A stretch of DNA of 56,378 nt from JAMXLO01 sp041487355 (GCA_041487355.1 JBGPND010000010.1:1-56378), one strand, 5' to 3'. Shown: positions 8,970 to 22,688, counted from the stretch's first letter. Notes: generated by a model from the letters alone, not told the origin. Program-made: numbers and translations.

Positions 8970-9292
8970 CGACCCTTCCCTGGCCCCCCGGAAGCCCATG
9001 CCGCCCCATGCAGGGGCATGCCTGTAACCGCCTCGCTTAGCACGATGTGGTTTCGGCATTCTTTTCATCGCAGCCAGGCTCGGAAAAAGAGACGCTCCCG
9101 ACCCCGATTCCTGGCCTGTTCGTCCGGAATGATAGCGAAGCAACAATGGCACGTTAATACCCCATGAACACCGCCCGCCAATTTGCCAAATCCGCGGAAA
9201 GGCCCCCAGTTGACTGGTTCGGCGGCCAGTCATTGCTTGTCTCGCATCGATTGGCCGCGGCCGCCTTTGATCCGCGGTTGGCCCTTGATCGG
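8970..9292. other. Intergenic stretch with nothing recognisable
   Basis: About 320 bases between the HEPN-like gene and the MFS gene, both on the minus strand. Open frames cross it on both strands, but their translations have no domain, no ribosome site and run antisense into neighbours. It presumably holds the promoter of the downstream gene and any terminator of the MFS gene; no clear motif is visible. Confidence 0.4.
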
Positions 9293-10531
9293 TCAGTCTT
9301 CCGCAGGACCGGCAAGACCGGACAAGGCCGGGCGCAGCGCCTGAGGCAGGCGGAGCACCAGCGAACCGACGATGACGAGATTGACCAGGTTGAATACGAG
9401 ACCGGTGGCGAAGGCGGCGCCGTAGAAACCGAACCGGTCGTAAATGGCACCGGCCAGCCAGCCGCCGGCGGCCATCCCGGAGCCGCTGAACAGCAGCAGG
9501 GCCGGCACCCGCCAGGCCGCCTCGGCGGCGGGGAACAGCTCGCGGACTGCCAGCACGTAGGCCGGGATCATCCCGCTGAACCCCAACCCGAAGAAGGTCG
9601 CCACGGCGAACAGACCCGCCTCGCTTTGGGTCAGCAGGAACCCGACCATGGCGACGATCTGGCAGAGCGAGCCGGCCAGGACGGTCCGCAGACCGCCGAT
9701 GCGATCCGAAACCCAGCCCCAGAACTGCCGGCTGACGAAGGCGCTCCCCAGCAGGACCGACAGCATGGCCGCGCCATGCGACGGAGCTATGCCGAGATCG
9801 GTGCAGAACGCGACGAGATGCCCCTGCGGCATCGCCATCGGCACGCAACAGGTGAACGCCGCCACGGCAATCGTCGCCAGGGCAAGGTTCGGCGGCAGTC
9901 CGAGCACACGGGCTGCCGCGCGCTCACCCGATGCCATAATCGCGTACTGCGGTGCCTCAGGCGGCACGCGCAGTACCAGGATGGCCATCGGCACCACCGC
10001 CAGTGCCTCCACGATGCCGAAGGATATCATCGTATGGCGCCAGCCGATCAGGGCGATGCCACGCTCGAACACCGGCGGCCAGATGGCGCCCGCGACGTAC
10101 TGGCCGCTCGAGATCAGCGCCAGCGCCGTCCCCCGCCGATGGTCGAACCAGCGGCTGACATACACGTAGAGCGGGGCGTTGATGCCGGCATTGCCCAGCA
10201 GCCCGATGAACAGGCCGTGACCCACCCAGAGCCGCCACGTGCTGTCGCCGGTGGAGACCGCGAGGCCAATGCCGATCATCACCGCGCCGAACGCCACGGT
10301 CCACCGTACGCCGATGCGGTCTGCGACCCGCCCCATGGCGATGCCGCCGACCGCGGCGCCGAACCATGCCAGCGAGTAGGCCAGTGCGGGAACCGAGCGC
10401 GCGCTGCCCAGTTCGCCAGCGATCTGCTTCAGGGCAACCACCGCAACAAACGGCGCGCCGTAGGCGATCGACATCACGCCGAGCGCCGTAAAGGCAACCA
10501 CCCAGGATGCGCGCGTTTCGATGCTGGTCAT
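9293..10531 (-). CDS. MFS transporter (monocarboxylate/OFA-like)
   Basis: 412 residues with about twelve hydrophobic helices in two halves. The loop between helices 2 and 3 reads GRVADRIGVRW, a typical MFS motif A; the equivalent loop in the second half reads GWVSDRIGGLRTVL. The LYVYVSRWFDHRRGTALALI segment resembles transporters of the oxalate/formate and monocarboxylate type. Substrate unknown. It is divergent from the aminotransferase gene with about 100 bases between; shared regulation and transport of an amine or its acid product are possible but are inference. Confidence 0.8.
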   Translation of the reverse strand: MTSIETRASWVVAFTALGVMSIAYGAPFVAVVALKQIAGELGSARSVPALAYSLAWFGAAVGGIAMGRVADRIGVRWTVAFGAVMIGIGLAVSTGDSTWRLWVGHGLFIGLLGNAGINAPLYVYVSRWFDHRRGTALALISSGQYVAGAIWPPVFERGIALIGWRHTMISFGIVEALAVVPMAILVLRVPPEAPQYAIMASGERAAARVLGLPPNLALATIAVAAFTCCVPMAMPQGHLVAFCTDLGIAPSHGAAMLSVLLGSAFVSRQFWGWVSDRIGGLRTVLAGSLCQIVAMVGFLLTQSEAGLFAVATFFGLGFSGMIPAYVLAVRELFPAAEAAWRVPALLLFSGSGMAAGGWLAGAIYDRFGFYGAAFATGLVFNLVNLVIVGSLVLRLPQALRPALSGLAGPAED

Positions 10532-10627
10532 GGCGGTTGATGCCTCGTCTGCGTCGGAGCCCGGTTGGTACTCCCCAGCATGGCCGTGCTAGCATCCGAA
10601 CGGATCATCGGAAAGGCATCCCGAACC

Positions 10628-12019
10628 ATGCTCGATCGCCCCGACGAGGCCAGCAATGCGAGCCTGTCCGCCCGCGATATCGCCTACCACATGCATCCGT
10701 TCACCAACATGCGGCGGCTGGAAAGCGAGGGCCCGTTCGTCATCACGCGCGGCCAGGGCATTCATGTGTACGACGAAGCCGGGCGCGACTACATCGATGC
10801 GATGGCGGGACTGTGGTGCGCCAGCCTCGGCTTCAGCGAAAAGCGGCTGGCGGAGGCGGCTTACCGGCAGATGCTGGAACTCCCCTACGCCTCCACCTTC
10901 GGCCAGCGCTCGCATCCCACGGTGATCGCGTTGGCGGAGAAGCTGATCTCGCTGATGCCCGTGCCGATGTCGAAGGTGTTCTTCAACAACTCGGGATCGG
11001 AGGCCAACGATACGGCGGCCAAGCTGGTCTGGTACTATAACAACGCGCTGGGCCGGCCGCGCAAGAAGAAGATCATCGGGCGGATGAAGGGCTATCACGG
11101 CGTCACCATCGGCGCCGCCAGCCTGTGCGGCCTGCCCTATGTGCACCAGGACTTCGACCTGCCGATCGCCAACATCCGCCATGCCGACTGCCCGCACTAC
11201 TGGCGCATGGGTAAGCCGGGCGAGAGCGAGGAGGACTTCGCCACGCGCATGGCGGAGAGCCTGGAAGCGTTGATCCAGCGGGAGGGTCCCGACACCGTTG
11301 CCGCGTTCATCGCCGAACCGGTGCAGGGTGCCGGCGGTGTGGTGATACCGCCGCGGACCTACTTCCAGAAGGTGCAGGAGGTGCTGCGCCGCTACGACGT
11401 GCTGTTCATCGCCGACGAGGTGATCTGCGGTTTCGGCCGCACCGGCAACATGTTCGGCTGCGAGACCTTCGGCATCGAACCCGACATCCTGACCTGCGCC
11501 AAGGCACTGTCATCGGCCTATCTGCCGATCTCCGCCACGGTGATCAACGACAAGCTGTACCAGGGCCTGGCGACGCAGAGCGACAAGAACGGCAGCTTCA
11601 TCCACGGCTTCACCTATTCCGGCCATCCGGTCTGCTCCGCGGTCGCGCTGGAGACGCTGAAGATTTACGAGGAGCGCGATATCATCGGCCATGTGCGTGC
11701 GATCTCGCCGCAGTTCCTCGCGGGCGTGCGCCGCTTCGCCGATCATCCGCTGGTGGGCGAGGTGCGCGCGATCGGCCTGATGGCCGGCATCGAGCTGGTG
11801 CGCGACAAGGCAACCAAGCAGTCCTTCGATCCGAAGGCCGGCGTCGGCACCTTCTTCGAGCAGCGGGCGCGCGAGGCGGGGCTGATCATGCGCGGCCGCG
11901 GCGAGCAGCTGGTGCTGAGCCCGCCGCTCATCATCACGCCGGCGGAGATCGACGACATGCTCGGGCGGCTGGCGCAGGCGCTCGATGAGACGGCGAAGAT
12001 GGTCGCCGCGCTGCCGTGA
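10628..12019 (+). CDS. Class III PLP-dependent aminotransferase (omega-amino acid/polyamine type)
   Basis: Taken from the ATG at 10628, giving 463 residues; an in-frame ATG at 10565 is possible but lacks family sequence. Marks: FNNSGSEANDTAAKL (phosphate-binding), EPVQGAGGVVIPP, LFIADEVICGFGRTG (Asp that contacts the pyridine nitrogen) and CAKALSSAYLP with PLP-binding Lys292. The sequence style is that of putrescine/beta-alanine:pyruvate transaminases. Its last bases overlap a GTG start for an FAD amine/amino acid oxidase, the same pairing seen in polyamine catabolism (Puu-like), so it probably removes terminal amino groups. Exact substrate not determined. Confidence 0.85.
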   Translation: MLDRPDEASNASLSARDIAYHMHPFTNMRRLESEGPFVITRGQGIHVYDEAGRDYIDAMAGLWCASLGFSEKRLAEAAYRQMLELPYASTFGQRSHPTVIALAEKLISLMPVPMSKVFFNNSGSEANDTAAKLVWYYNNALGRPRKKKIIGRMKGYHGVTIGAASLCGLPYVHQDFDLPIANIRHADCPHYWRMGKPGESEEDFATRMAESLEALIQREGPDTVAAFIAEPVQGAGGVVIPPRTYFQKVQEVLRRYDVLFIADEVICGFGRTGNMFGCETFGIEPDILTCAKALSSAYLPISATVINDKLYQGLATQSDKNGSFIHGFTYSGHPVCSAVALETLKIYEERDIIGHVRAISPQFLAGVRRFADHPLVGEVRAIGLMAGIELVRDKATKQSFDPKAGVGTFFEQRAREAGLIMRGRGEQLVLSPPLIITPAEIDDMLGRLAQALDETAKMVAALP

Positions 12020-13299
12020 CGCGTCTGCCGCTGCCGCCCAGCCTCTACGCCGAGACGGCACGGCCGCCGATCGACACGCCGCCGCTGGATGGCGACCGGC
12101 GCGTGTCGGTGGCGGTGATCGGTGGCGGCTTCACCGGGCTGTCGGCCGCATTGCACCTGGCCGAGCAGGGCGTGGATGTCGCGGTGCTGGAGGCGCATGA
12201 GCCGGGCTGGGGCGCGTCGGGACGCAACGGCGGACAGGTCAATCCCGGACTGAAGCACGATCCCGATCAGGTGGTGGCGGATTTCGGCGCGGATCTGGGC
12301 GGGCGTATGGTGGCGCTGTCGGGCGATGCACCGAATGTGGTGTTCCGGCTGATCGAGCGCCATCAGATCGAATGCGACGCGCTGCAATCAGGCACGCTGC
12401 GCGCGGCGTTCCATGCACGCGACGCCGCGGGGATTCGCACCACGGCGGAGCAGTGCATCCGCTGCGACATGCCGGTTGACCTGCTGGAGAGCGAGCCTGC
12501 GCGGCAGGTCACCGGCACCGGTCGCTATGTCTGTGCCATGCTGGACCGGCGTGGCGGGCAGGTGAATCCGCTCGGCTATGCGCGCGGCCTGGCGCAGGCG
12601 GCGATACAGGCGGGCGCTGCCGTGCATGGCGCCACGCCGGCGTTGGCGGTGAACCGCAATGGCGGTGCATGGCATGTGCGGACACCGACCGGCACCGTGC
12701 ACGCCGACAAGCTGATCGTGGCAACCAACGGCTATACCGATGATCTGTGGCCCGGGCTGCGCCGCAGCATTGTGCCGATGTTCAGCGCCATCGTGGCCAG
12801 CGAGACGCTGTCGGACGCGCTGGCGCAGGCGATCATGCCGACGCGATCCGTGTTGTACGAGATGGGCCAGGTCACCGTGTATTACCGGCTGGACCGCGGC
12901 AACCGCCTGCTGATGGGCGGCCGCAGCCACCAGCGCGAAATCAGCGAGCCGCGCGAGCTGCAATACCTGATCGACTATGCTGGGCGGCTCTGGCCGGCGC
13001 TGCGCGGCGTGCGCTGGACTCATGCGTGGAGTGGCCAGTTGGCGGTCACCCAGGACCACTATCCGCACGTGCACGAGCCCGACGAATCGGTGCTGGTGTG
13101 TCTCGGCTACAATGGCCGCGGCGTGGCGATGAGCACCGCGATGGGCCCCCAGCTTGCGCGCCGCGCGATCGGCGGCGTTACGGCAGAGATCGACATGCCG
13201 ATTACCACGCTGAAGGAAATCCCGTTCCACTCACTGTGGCGTTCCGCAGTGACGGCAAGGATAGTCTACGGCCGCATCCGCGATTATCTGGGGCTGTAG
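12016..13299 (+). CDS. FAD-dependent amine/amino acid oxidoreductase (PuuB/DadA family)
   Basis: 427 residues from a GTG at 12016 that overlaps the aminotransferase stop by four bases (GTGA). The N-terminal Rossmann motif is VAVIGGGFTGLSAALHLAEQ near residues 33-52, followed by WGASGRNGGQVNPG, typical of the DAO/PuuB family; the C-terminal FAD segment reads LVCLGYNGRGVAMS. Role: oxidative deamination of an amine or secondary amino acid with FAD. Coupled translation with a class III aminotransferase suggests one catabolic pathway, perhaps for polyamines. Substrate inferred only from context. Confidence 0.82.
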   Translation: MTRLPLPPSLYAETARPPIDTPPLDGDRRVSVAVIGGGFTGLSAALHLAEQGVDVAVLEAHEPGWGASGRNGGQVNPGLKHDPDQVVADFGADLGGRMVALSGDAPNVVFRLIERHQIECDALQSGTLRAAFHARDAAGIRTTAEQCIRCDMPVDLLESEPARQVTGTGRYVCAMLDRRGGQVNPLGYARGLAQAAIQAGAAVHGATPALAVNRNGGAWHVRTPTGTVHADKLIVATNGYTDDLWPGLRRSIVPMFSAIVASETLSDALAQAIMPTRSVLYEMGQVTVYYRLDRGNRLLMGGRSHQREISEPRELQYLIDYAGRLWPALRGVRWTHAWSGQLAVTQDHYPHVHEPDESVLVCLGYNGRGVAMSTAMGPQLARRAIGGVTAEIDMPITTLKEIPFHSLWRSAVTARIVYGRIRDYLGL

Positions 13300-13320
13300 A
13301 GCGCCACCTACTCTCATCGT

Positions 13321-13345
13321 CATGCCCGGGCTTGACCCGGGCATG
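13321..13345. terminator. Perfect hairpin between convergent genes
   Basis: A 10-base perfect stem (CATGCCCGGG / CCCGGGCATG) with a 5-base loop sits 21 bases after the oxidoreductase stop and 33 before the SDR stop. An A-rich run follows on the plus strand, giving a T-run on the minus strand, so it could terminate minus-strand transcription. The stem sequence also resembles the family 3 palindromes. Confidence 0.45.
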
Positions 13346-13377
13346 AAGAAAAAGGCGTGGCTTCCACCCGGAGGGCC

Positions 13378-14151
13378 TCAGAACAGCGAATAGCCGCCGT
13401 CGATCACGAACGTATCGCCGGTATGATACCGTGCTGCCGAACTCATCAGATACACCGCGATGCCGCCGAAATCATCGCCCCGCCCCCAGCGACGCATCGG
13501 GATGCGCGGCATGACACGCTCGCGGAACCTGTCGTTCGTGGTGAGCCGCTGCGTCATGTCGGTCTCGATCCATCCCGGCAGGATCGCATGCGCGCGCACG
13601 TTGTGGCGCGCGAATTCCACCGCCAGTGAGCGCACCATCGAAATCATGCCGCCCTTGGTCGCCGCGTAGTGCTCACTCCGCGGCGAGCCCTCGATCGCCG
13701 CAAGCGACGCCGTACCGACCAGCACGCCATCGCCGCCGCGCTCCACCATGTGCCGCGCCGCCGCACGAAAAGTATAGAACGCACCATCAAGATTCACCCG
13801 CAGCACGCGATGCCACTGCTCCGTGGTCATCTCCAGAAACGACGCCGCACCGCCGCCGCCGATCCCGGCATTGGCAAAGCAGCCATCGACCCGCCCCAGC
13901 GTCTCCAGCGTCCTGGCGAACGCCGCATCCACCGCCGCCTCGTCGCCCACGTCGCATTGCAGTGCGACAACCTTGCGGCCGGTCTTCGCCAGTTCGGCCT
14001 GCGCGGCGGCGTTCTTCGCCGCATTGGTGCCCCAGATCGCGACATCGGCGCCGGCCTCGGCCACCGCCTTCGCCATGCCGAGCCCGATGCCGCCATTGCC
14101 GCCGGTCACCAATGCGACCTTGCCGGTCAGATCGAACGGTTGATACGCCAT
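13378..14151 (-). CDS. Short-chain dehydrogenase/reductase
   Basis: 257 residues from the ATG at 14151; a GTG at 14160 overlapping the gltD stop is an alternative. Classical SDR marks: VTGGNGGIGLGMA at 15-27 (cofactor loop), CFANAGIGG at 91-99 and the Ser149-Tyr162-Lys166 triad (GTASLAAIEG...HYAATKGG). Trp40/Gly41/Thr42 after the second strand, instead of an acidic residue, leaves NAD/NADP preference open. It directly follows gltBD and is probably cotranscribed, though no role in glutamate synthesis is known for it. Confidence 0.88.
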   Translation of the reverse strand: MAYQPFDLTGKVALVTGGNGGIGLGMAKAVAEAGADVAIWGTNAAKNAAAQAELAKTGRKVVALQCDVGDEAAVDAAFARTLETLGRVDGCFANAGIGGGGAASFLEMTTEQWHRVLRVNLDGAFYTFRAAARHMVERGGDGVLVGTASLAAIEGSPRSEHYAATKGGMISMVRSLAVEFARHNVRAHAILPGWIETDMTQRLTTNDRFRERVMPRIPMRRWGRGDDFGGIAVYLMSSAARYHTGDTFVIDGGYSLF

Positions 14152-14156
14152 ATGCC

Positions 14157-15611
14157 TCACCGCGGCAGCGTGCTGCTGCCCATCAGGTATTCATCGACAG
14201 CGCGCGCACACTGGCGGCCTTCGCGGATCGCCCAGACCACCAGCGATTGGCCCCGCCGCATGTCGCCGGCAGCGAACACCTTGTCCACCGAGGTTCGGTA
14301 GTCCGTCGTGTTCGCCAATACATTGCCACGCGGATCGAGCGCGACACGCGCCTGCTCGACCATGCCCGGCTTGCGCGGACTGAGGAAGCCCATGGCGAGC
14401 AGTACGAGGTCCGCCTTAAGCTGGAACTGGCTGCCCGGCAGCTCGTGCATCGCCATGCGGCCGTCCGGGCCCTTCGCCCATTCGACACGCACGCACTCCA
14501 ACGCCTCGACCTTCCCGGTCAGGCCGATCGCGTGCTTGGTCAGCACGGCCCAATCGCGCTCGCAGCCTTCTTCGTGTGCATGCGAGGAACGCAGCTTCAG
14601 CGGCCAATCCGGCCAGGTCAGCGCCTTGTTCTCGTGCTCCGGCGGCTTCGGCAGAATCTCGAGCTGCGTGATGGAAGCCGCACCCTGCCGTGCCGATGTT
14701 CCGATGCAGTCGGAGCCGGTGTCGCCGCCGCCGATCACCACGACGTGCTTGCCCTTTGCGGTGATCGTGCCACGCCCCGTCGTGGCGCGCGCCTCGTCAT
14801 CGCCGGCGATGCGCTTGTTCTGCTGCGTGAGGAAATCCATTGCGAAATGGATGCCGTCCAGCCCGCGCCCTGGCACATCCAGGTCGCGCGGCCACTCGGC
14901 ACCACCGGACAGCACCACGGCATCGAAGTCGCGCAGCAACGACGGCATCGGCAGTGTCACGCCGATTTCGATCCCTGTGCGGAACGCCACGTCTTCGGCC
15001 GTCATCTGCTCGATGCGCCGATCGATCAGGTGCTTCTCCATCTTGAAGTCGGGAATGCCGTAGCGCAGCAGGCCGCCGATACGATCATTCTTCTCGAACA
15101 GCGTCACCGTATGCCCGACGCGCGCGAGCTGCTGCGAACAGGCAAGACCTGCCGGGCCGGAGCCCACCACCGCGACACGCTTTCCCGTGCGACGCGATGG
15201 CGGATGCGGCTTGATCCAGCCCTCCTGCCAGCCGCGATCGACAATGGCGCACTCGATCGTCTTGATGGTCACCGGGTTGTCGTCGATGTTCAACGTGCAG
15301 GAAGCCTCGCAGGGCGCGGGGCAGATGCGGCCGGTGAACTCCGGAAAGTTGTTGGTCGAGTGAAGCGTACGGAGCGCCGCCTCCCATTGGTGGCGATAGA
15401 CCAGATTGTTCCAGTCGGGGATCAGATTGTTGACCGGACAACCGTTGTGACAGAACGGAATGCCGCAATCCATGCAGCGCGCCGCCTGCGCGGCAAGTTC
15501 CGGCTCCGGCAGCGGCTTGAGGAATTCCTTCCAGGACTTGCGGCGCACATCGGGCTTTTCATAGCCGCGGTCGTGCCGCTCGATCTCGAGAAATCCGGTC
15601 GGCTTGCCCAT
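14157..15611 (-). CDS. gltD: Glutamate synthase (NADPH) small subunit
   Basis: 484 residues, standard length. The N-terminal region has the cysteines that hold the 4Fe-4S clusters (ARCMDCGIPFCHNGCPVNN near 45-63 and GRICPAPCEASC near 94-105). FAD motif VAVVGSGPAGLACSQQL and NADPH motif VVVIGGGDTGSDCIG follow. It passes electrons from NADPH to the large subunit in the GOGAT reaction (glutamine + 2-oxoglutarate to two glutamate). It lies 8 bases downstream of gltB, so the pair is one transcript. Confidence 0.96.
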   Translation of the reverse strand: MGKPTGFLEIERHDRGYEKPDVRRKSWKEFLKPLPEPELAAQAARCMDCGIPFCHNGCPVNNLIPDWNNLVYRHQWEAALRTLHSTNNFPEFTGRICPAPCEASCTLNIDDNPVTIKTIECAIVDRGWQEGWIKPHPPSRRTGKRVAVVGSGPAGLACSQQLARVGHTVTLFEKNDRIGGLLRYGIPDFKMEKHLIDRRIEQMTAEDVAFRTGIEIGVTLPMPSLLRDFDAVVLSGGAEWPRDLDVPGRGLDGIHFAMDFLTQQNKRIAGDDEARATTGRGTITAKGKHVVVIGGGDTGSDCIGTSARQGAASITQLEILPKPPEHENKALTWPDWPLKLRSSHAHEEGCERDWAVLTKHAIGLTGKVEALECVRVEWAKGPDGRMAMHELPGSQFQLKADLVLLAMGFLSPRKPGMVEQARVALDPRGNVLANTTDYRTSVDKVFAAGDMRRGQSLVVWAIREGRQCARAVDEYLMGSSTLPR

Positions 15612-15619
15612 GGAGCGCT

Positions 15620-20287
<4,668 letters not shown>

Positions 20288-20454
20288 CGTGCCTTCAATC
20301 GCCTCCGGTTTGCCGGTTTAACGGGCCAGTATTCACCATCCGCTCGGGCAAGCACAGATGCCGACCAGACAGGGTTGCTACCCTAAACTAGCCTCGGCTT
20401 TGCTGCGCTGCAACGACCAACATGTCGCCGCGGCCCGGCCTGCCAAACCGGCCG

Positions 20455-21267
20455 CTAGAAGCCCAGCCGGTCCACGCCATAGAAGGCCGCCACCTCGGCC
20501 ACCCTCTCCCGATCCGGCGCCGCGTTGAACCATCCCTGGCGACTGTGGGCAATGCCAGTGGCCCGGCGCAGATCGACCATCAGCTCCGCCATCTTCATCG
20601 TGCAGGCCAGGCTGTCGATCAGCGGCACTTCGTCGACCCGGTTTACCCCGTTGATCGCCAGCAGCAGGTTCATCGGGACTTCGCCCGGAATGACCACGTC
20701 CGCTCCGGTCTCCCGCGCGATGCGCCGTGCCGCCTCCTGCAGCCGCGGCAGCACCGGCCGGGGATCGGCAAACCCGGCCAGCACGTCCTGGAACGTCAGC
20801 CCGGACGGGCGGATGCCGGCGCAGCGGTCGGCCAGCCCGTAGAGGCGCATCTGCTCGTGATACAGCGGCGCCATCCGGTCGATGAACAGCATGATGGCGA
20901 AACGCTGGCCGAACATCGTGGCGAGGTGGCAGCTCGTCTCGCCCAGCCCGATCACCGGAATGTCGAGCAGGGAGCGCAGTTCGCGCAGCATGGGGTTGGG
21001 CAGCGTGCACATCGCGTAGGCGTCGAAGCCGTCCCGCTGCGCGGCGCGCCCCGCAGCCACCCATTGATTGCCGTGCATCGCATAGAGCCAGGCATAGGAA
21101 ATGTCGTCGCCGGGATAATTCCCGGGATACGTGCCGTCGAGCTGGCCGTGGAAGACGATCTCGGTGTCGCTGCGCAAGACCTTCGTCAAATGCCGCCGCA
21201 TGGCATCTTCGTAGCCTGGCACATCACCAAGGACCGTGAAGCTCTGATGCCAGATCCGCATGCCCAT
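20455..21267 (-). CDS. Asp/Glu/hydantoin racemase family protein
   Basis: 270 residues. MRIWHQSFTVLGD at the start, AMCTLPNPMLRELRSLLDIPVIGLGETS in the middle and ADVVIPGEVPMNLLLAI near residue 190 follow the family layout. The first catalytic cysteine is present (AMCTLP); the position of the second, normally G-C-x-x-M, is Glu (GEVPM). Known racemases of this fold use two cysteines to move a proton, so this protein may instead be a decarboxylase- or isomerase-like member or may have a one-base mechanism. Alternative start two codons in (MRIWH). Substrate unknown. Confidence 0.75.
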   Translation of the reverse strand: MGMRIWHQSFTVLGDVPGYEDAMRRHLTKVLRSDTEIVFHGQLDGTYPGNYPGDDISYAWLYAMHGNQWVAAGRAAQRDGFDAYAMCTLPNPMLRELRSLLDIPVIGLGETSCHLATMFGQRFAIMLFIDRMAPLYHEQMRLYGLADRCAGIRPSGLTFQDVLAGFADPRPVLPRLQEAARRIARETGADVVIPGEVPMNLLLAINGVNRVDEVPLIDSLACTMKMAELMVDLRRATGIAHSRQGWFNAAPDRERVAEVAAFYGVDRLGF

Positions 21268-21405
21268 CAGTCGTCCCCATACGGTCGAAATCGGTCACCA
21301 GTGGAGGTTTATCACCCACTCGTGAGTTTGCCGCGGAAATTCTTACGCAATTCTCGGCCCGCTTCCAACCGGAAGGATGCCCTTCTGGCGCCGGCGGGAT
21401 AAGCG

Positions 21406-21572
21406 ATGCCCACGATCCTGCTAATCGAGGACGATGCGGCGGTCAGCCATGTGATCGAGGAGCATCTCGTCGAAGCCGGCGGGCTGCCCACGACCGTGCT
21501 GTGACCGTGCTGTACAAGCCGATCGACCTGAATGTCCTGACGCAGGAGATCAACTTCCAGCTCGGCGCCTGA
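21406..21572 (+). pseudogene. Collapsed response-regulator receiver gene
   Basis: The first frame reads MPTILLIEDDAAVSHVIEEH up to LPTTVL, then stops at 21500 or so. The last part, in another frame, reads TVLYKPIDLNVLTQEINFQL before a stop at 21572. These are the first beta-alpha unit (acidic pair) and the final Lys-Pro segment of a receiver domain; the phospho-Asp region is gone. The sequence GACCGTGCTGT occurs twice in tandem (21492-21502 and 21503-21513). Removing one copy joins both halves in frame as a protein of about 51 residues, so deletion and duplication were separate events. Confidence 0.75.
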
Positions 21573-21583
21573 GGCGCGGACCG

Positions 21584-22078
21584 CTATCCGGCCCGTGTTC
21601 GCCGGCCTCGCCGGCCTGGCTTCTGAGCTCGTTTCTGGCCGGTGGGCCGCCCAGGCGCCTTCGCCCGCGCTGGCGTCTGCGCACGCTTTCGGCCGAGGCC
21701 GATCTTCTTGGCCAGAGACGAACGCAGCTTCGCATAATTGGGCGCCACCATGGGATAATCGGCTGGCAGACCCCAGCGAGCGCGGTACTGTGCCGGCGTC
21801 AGGTTGTATGACGTCATCAGGTGCCGCCTGAGCGTCTTGAGCTTCTTGCCGTCCTCAAGGCAGACGATGAAATCGGGCTTGACAGACTGGTTGACCGGCA
21901 CTGCCGCCATCGGCTTTTCCGGTTCGGTCGGCGCCTGACCGGCCTCGCGCAGCGTCCGGTAGACCTTCTCGATCAGCCCGGGTAATGCGTCGGCCCCCAC
22001 CGCGTTGTGCTCGACATGCGCGGCAACGATCTCGGCGGTCAGCCTCAGGACCATATCCGGCGAACTGGTCTCGACCAT
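21584..22078 (-). CDS. Ros/MucR family transcriptional regulator
   Basis: 164 residues. Centre: PDFIVCLEDGKKLKTLRRHL followed by TSYNLTPAQYRARWGLPADYPMVAPNYA, the DNA-binding core of MucR proteins. The C-terminal 45 residues are Lys/Arg/Pro-rich. Only one of the usual Cys2-His2 zinc ligands pairs is evident (single Cys in VCLED; the distal His position reads TSYN), as in zinc-lacking Ros/MucR homologues. MucR proteins bind AT-rich DNA as nucleoid-associated repressors of exopolysaccharide, motility and transferred genes. Single gene, promoter probably in 22079-22313. Confidence 0.88.
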   Translation of the reverse strand: MVETSSPDMVLRLTAEIVAAHVEHNAVGADALPGLIEKVYRTLREAGQAPTEPEKPMAAVPVNQSVKPDFIVCLEDGKKLKTLRRHLMTSYNLTPAQYRARWGLPADYPMVAPNYAKLRSSLAKKIGLGRKRAQTPARAKAPGRPTGQKRAQKPGRRGRRTRAG

Positions 22079-22313
22079 GAATCAATAGCCTCATATTGCC
22101 GACGTTGGACTTCACTACAGGAATGTTACGGCATTTGCGAGTCGTTCGTGCATCACCATGGCGTCCAGGATTGGCGCTGCATGCTTCCGCAGCCGTGAGT
22201 CACCTCCGCGCCAGCGTACGGAAAAATTTACCGGATGGGATAATAGCCCCCGACACGCGTCGTTGCCAAGTACGGAGAAATCCCTGCCACTACCCCTTCG
22301 AGGGACATGACGT

Positions 22314-22562
22314 GTGAGCAAGTATCGCCCGCTCTGCGACTATCTGCGGGGCCAGGATAGGCCGAGACTCGAACTGAGCTTCATGGAAATCGAGCAGATC
22401 ATCGGCCACCAGCTGCCACCAAGCGCTTATGCCCCTCGCTGGTGGACCAATGGCCGGAATTCGCGCCGTGCTCCGCTGTGGCAGGAGGCGTGGCGAAACG
22501 CTGGATACGACGCCCTCCTGCTGCATGGGTCCGACAGGGTCGAGTTCCGCAGGCTGCCGTAG
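22314..22562 (+). CDS. DUF7662-like small protein
   Basis: 82 residues from a GTG at 22314 with GAGGGA about 9 bases upstream. KYRPLCDYLRGQ, then LSFMEIEQIIGHQLPPSAYAP and RWWTNGRNS...WQEAWRNAGYDA follow a common small-protein pattern in which a first segment resembles 'YxPLxxYL' and a second 'F.EIE.IIG..LP.SA'. The biochemical role is not known; such proteins often sit near mobile or defence genes. The frame is followed by a palindromic element. Confidence 0.6.
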   Translation: MSKYRPLCDYLRGQDRPRLELSFMEIEQIIGHQLPPSAYAPRWWTNGRNSRRAPLWQEAWRNAGYDALLLHGSDRVEFRRLP

Positions 22563-22620
22563 GTCGGCGCGTCAGCCAGCAAGGAAGAAAGTTTCCACAC
22601 CGAGTTCACCGCTCGTGTTC

Positions 22621-22688
22621 TCACTCGTCACCCCCGCGAAGCTTGTTCCCGCGCAGGCGGGGACAAGCTTCGCGGGGGTGACGAGTGA
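22621..22688. repeat. Near-perfect palindrome, family 3
   Basis: Two 32-base arms (22621-22652 and 22657-22688) with a 4-base centre and one mismatch. The core CCCGCGCAGGCGGG and the GTCAC/GTGAC ends recall the common alphaproteobacterial 'CGTCA..CCCGCG' intergenic repeats. Located between DUF7662 and the binding-protein gene; it could end the DUF7662 transcript. Confidence 0.85.

Noticed and set aside
8970..9848. N-terminal extension of the HEPN-like protein up to 9848
   Set aside because: The extension is Arg-rich and overlaps the MFS gene on the same strand in another frame. A good ribosome site supports the start at 8969.
22621..22688. CRISPR or tandem-repeat array
   Set aside because: It is a single palindrome without spacers; the other palindromes are dispersed, not regularly spaced.
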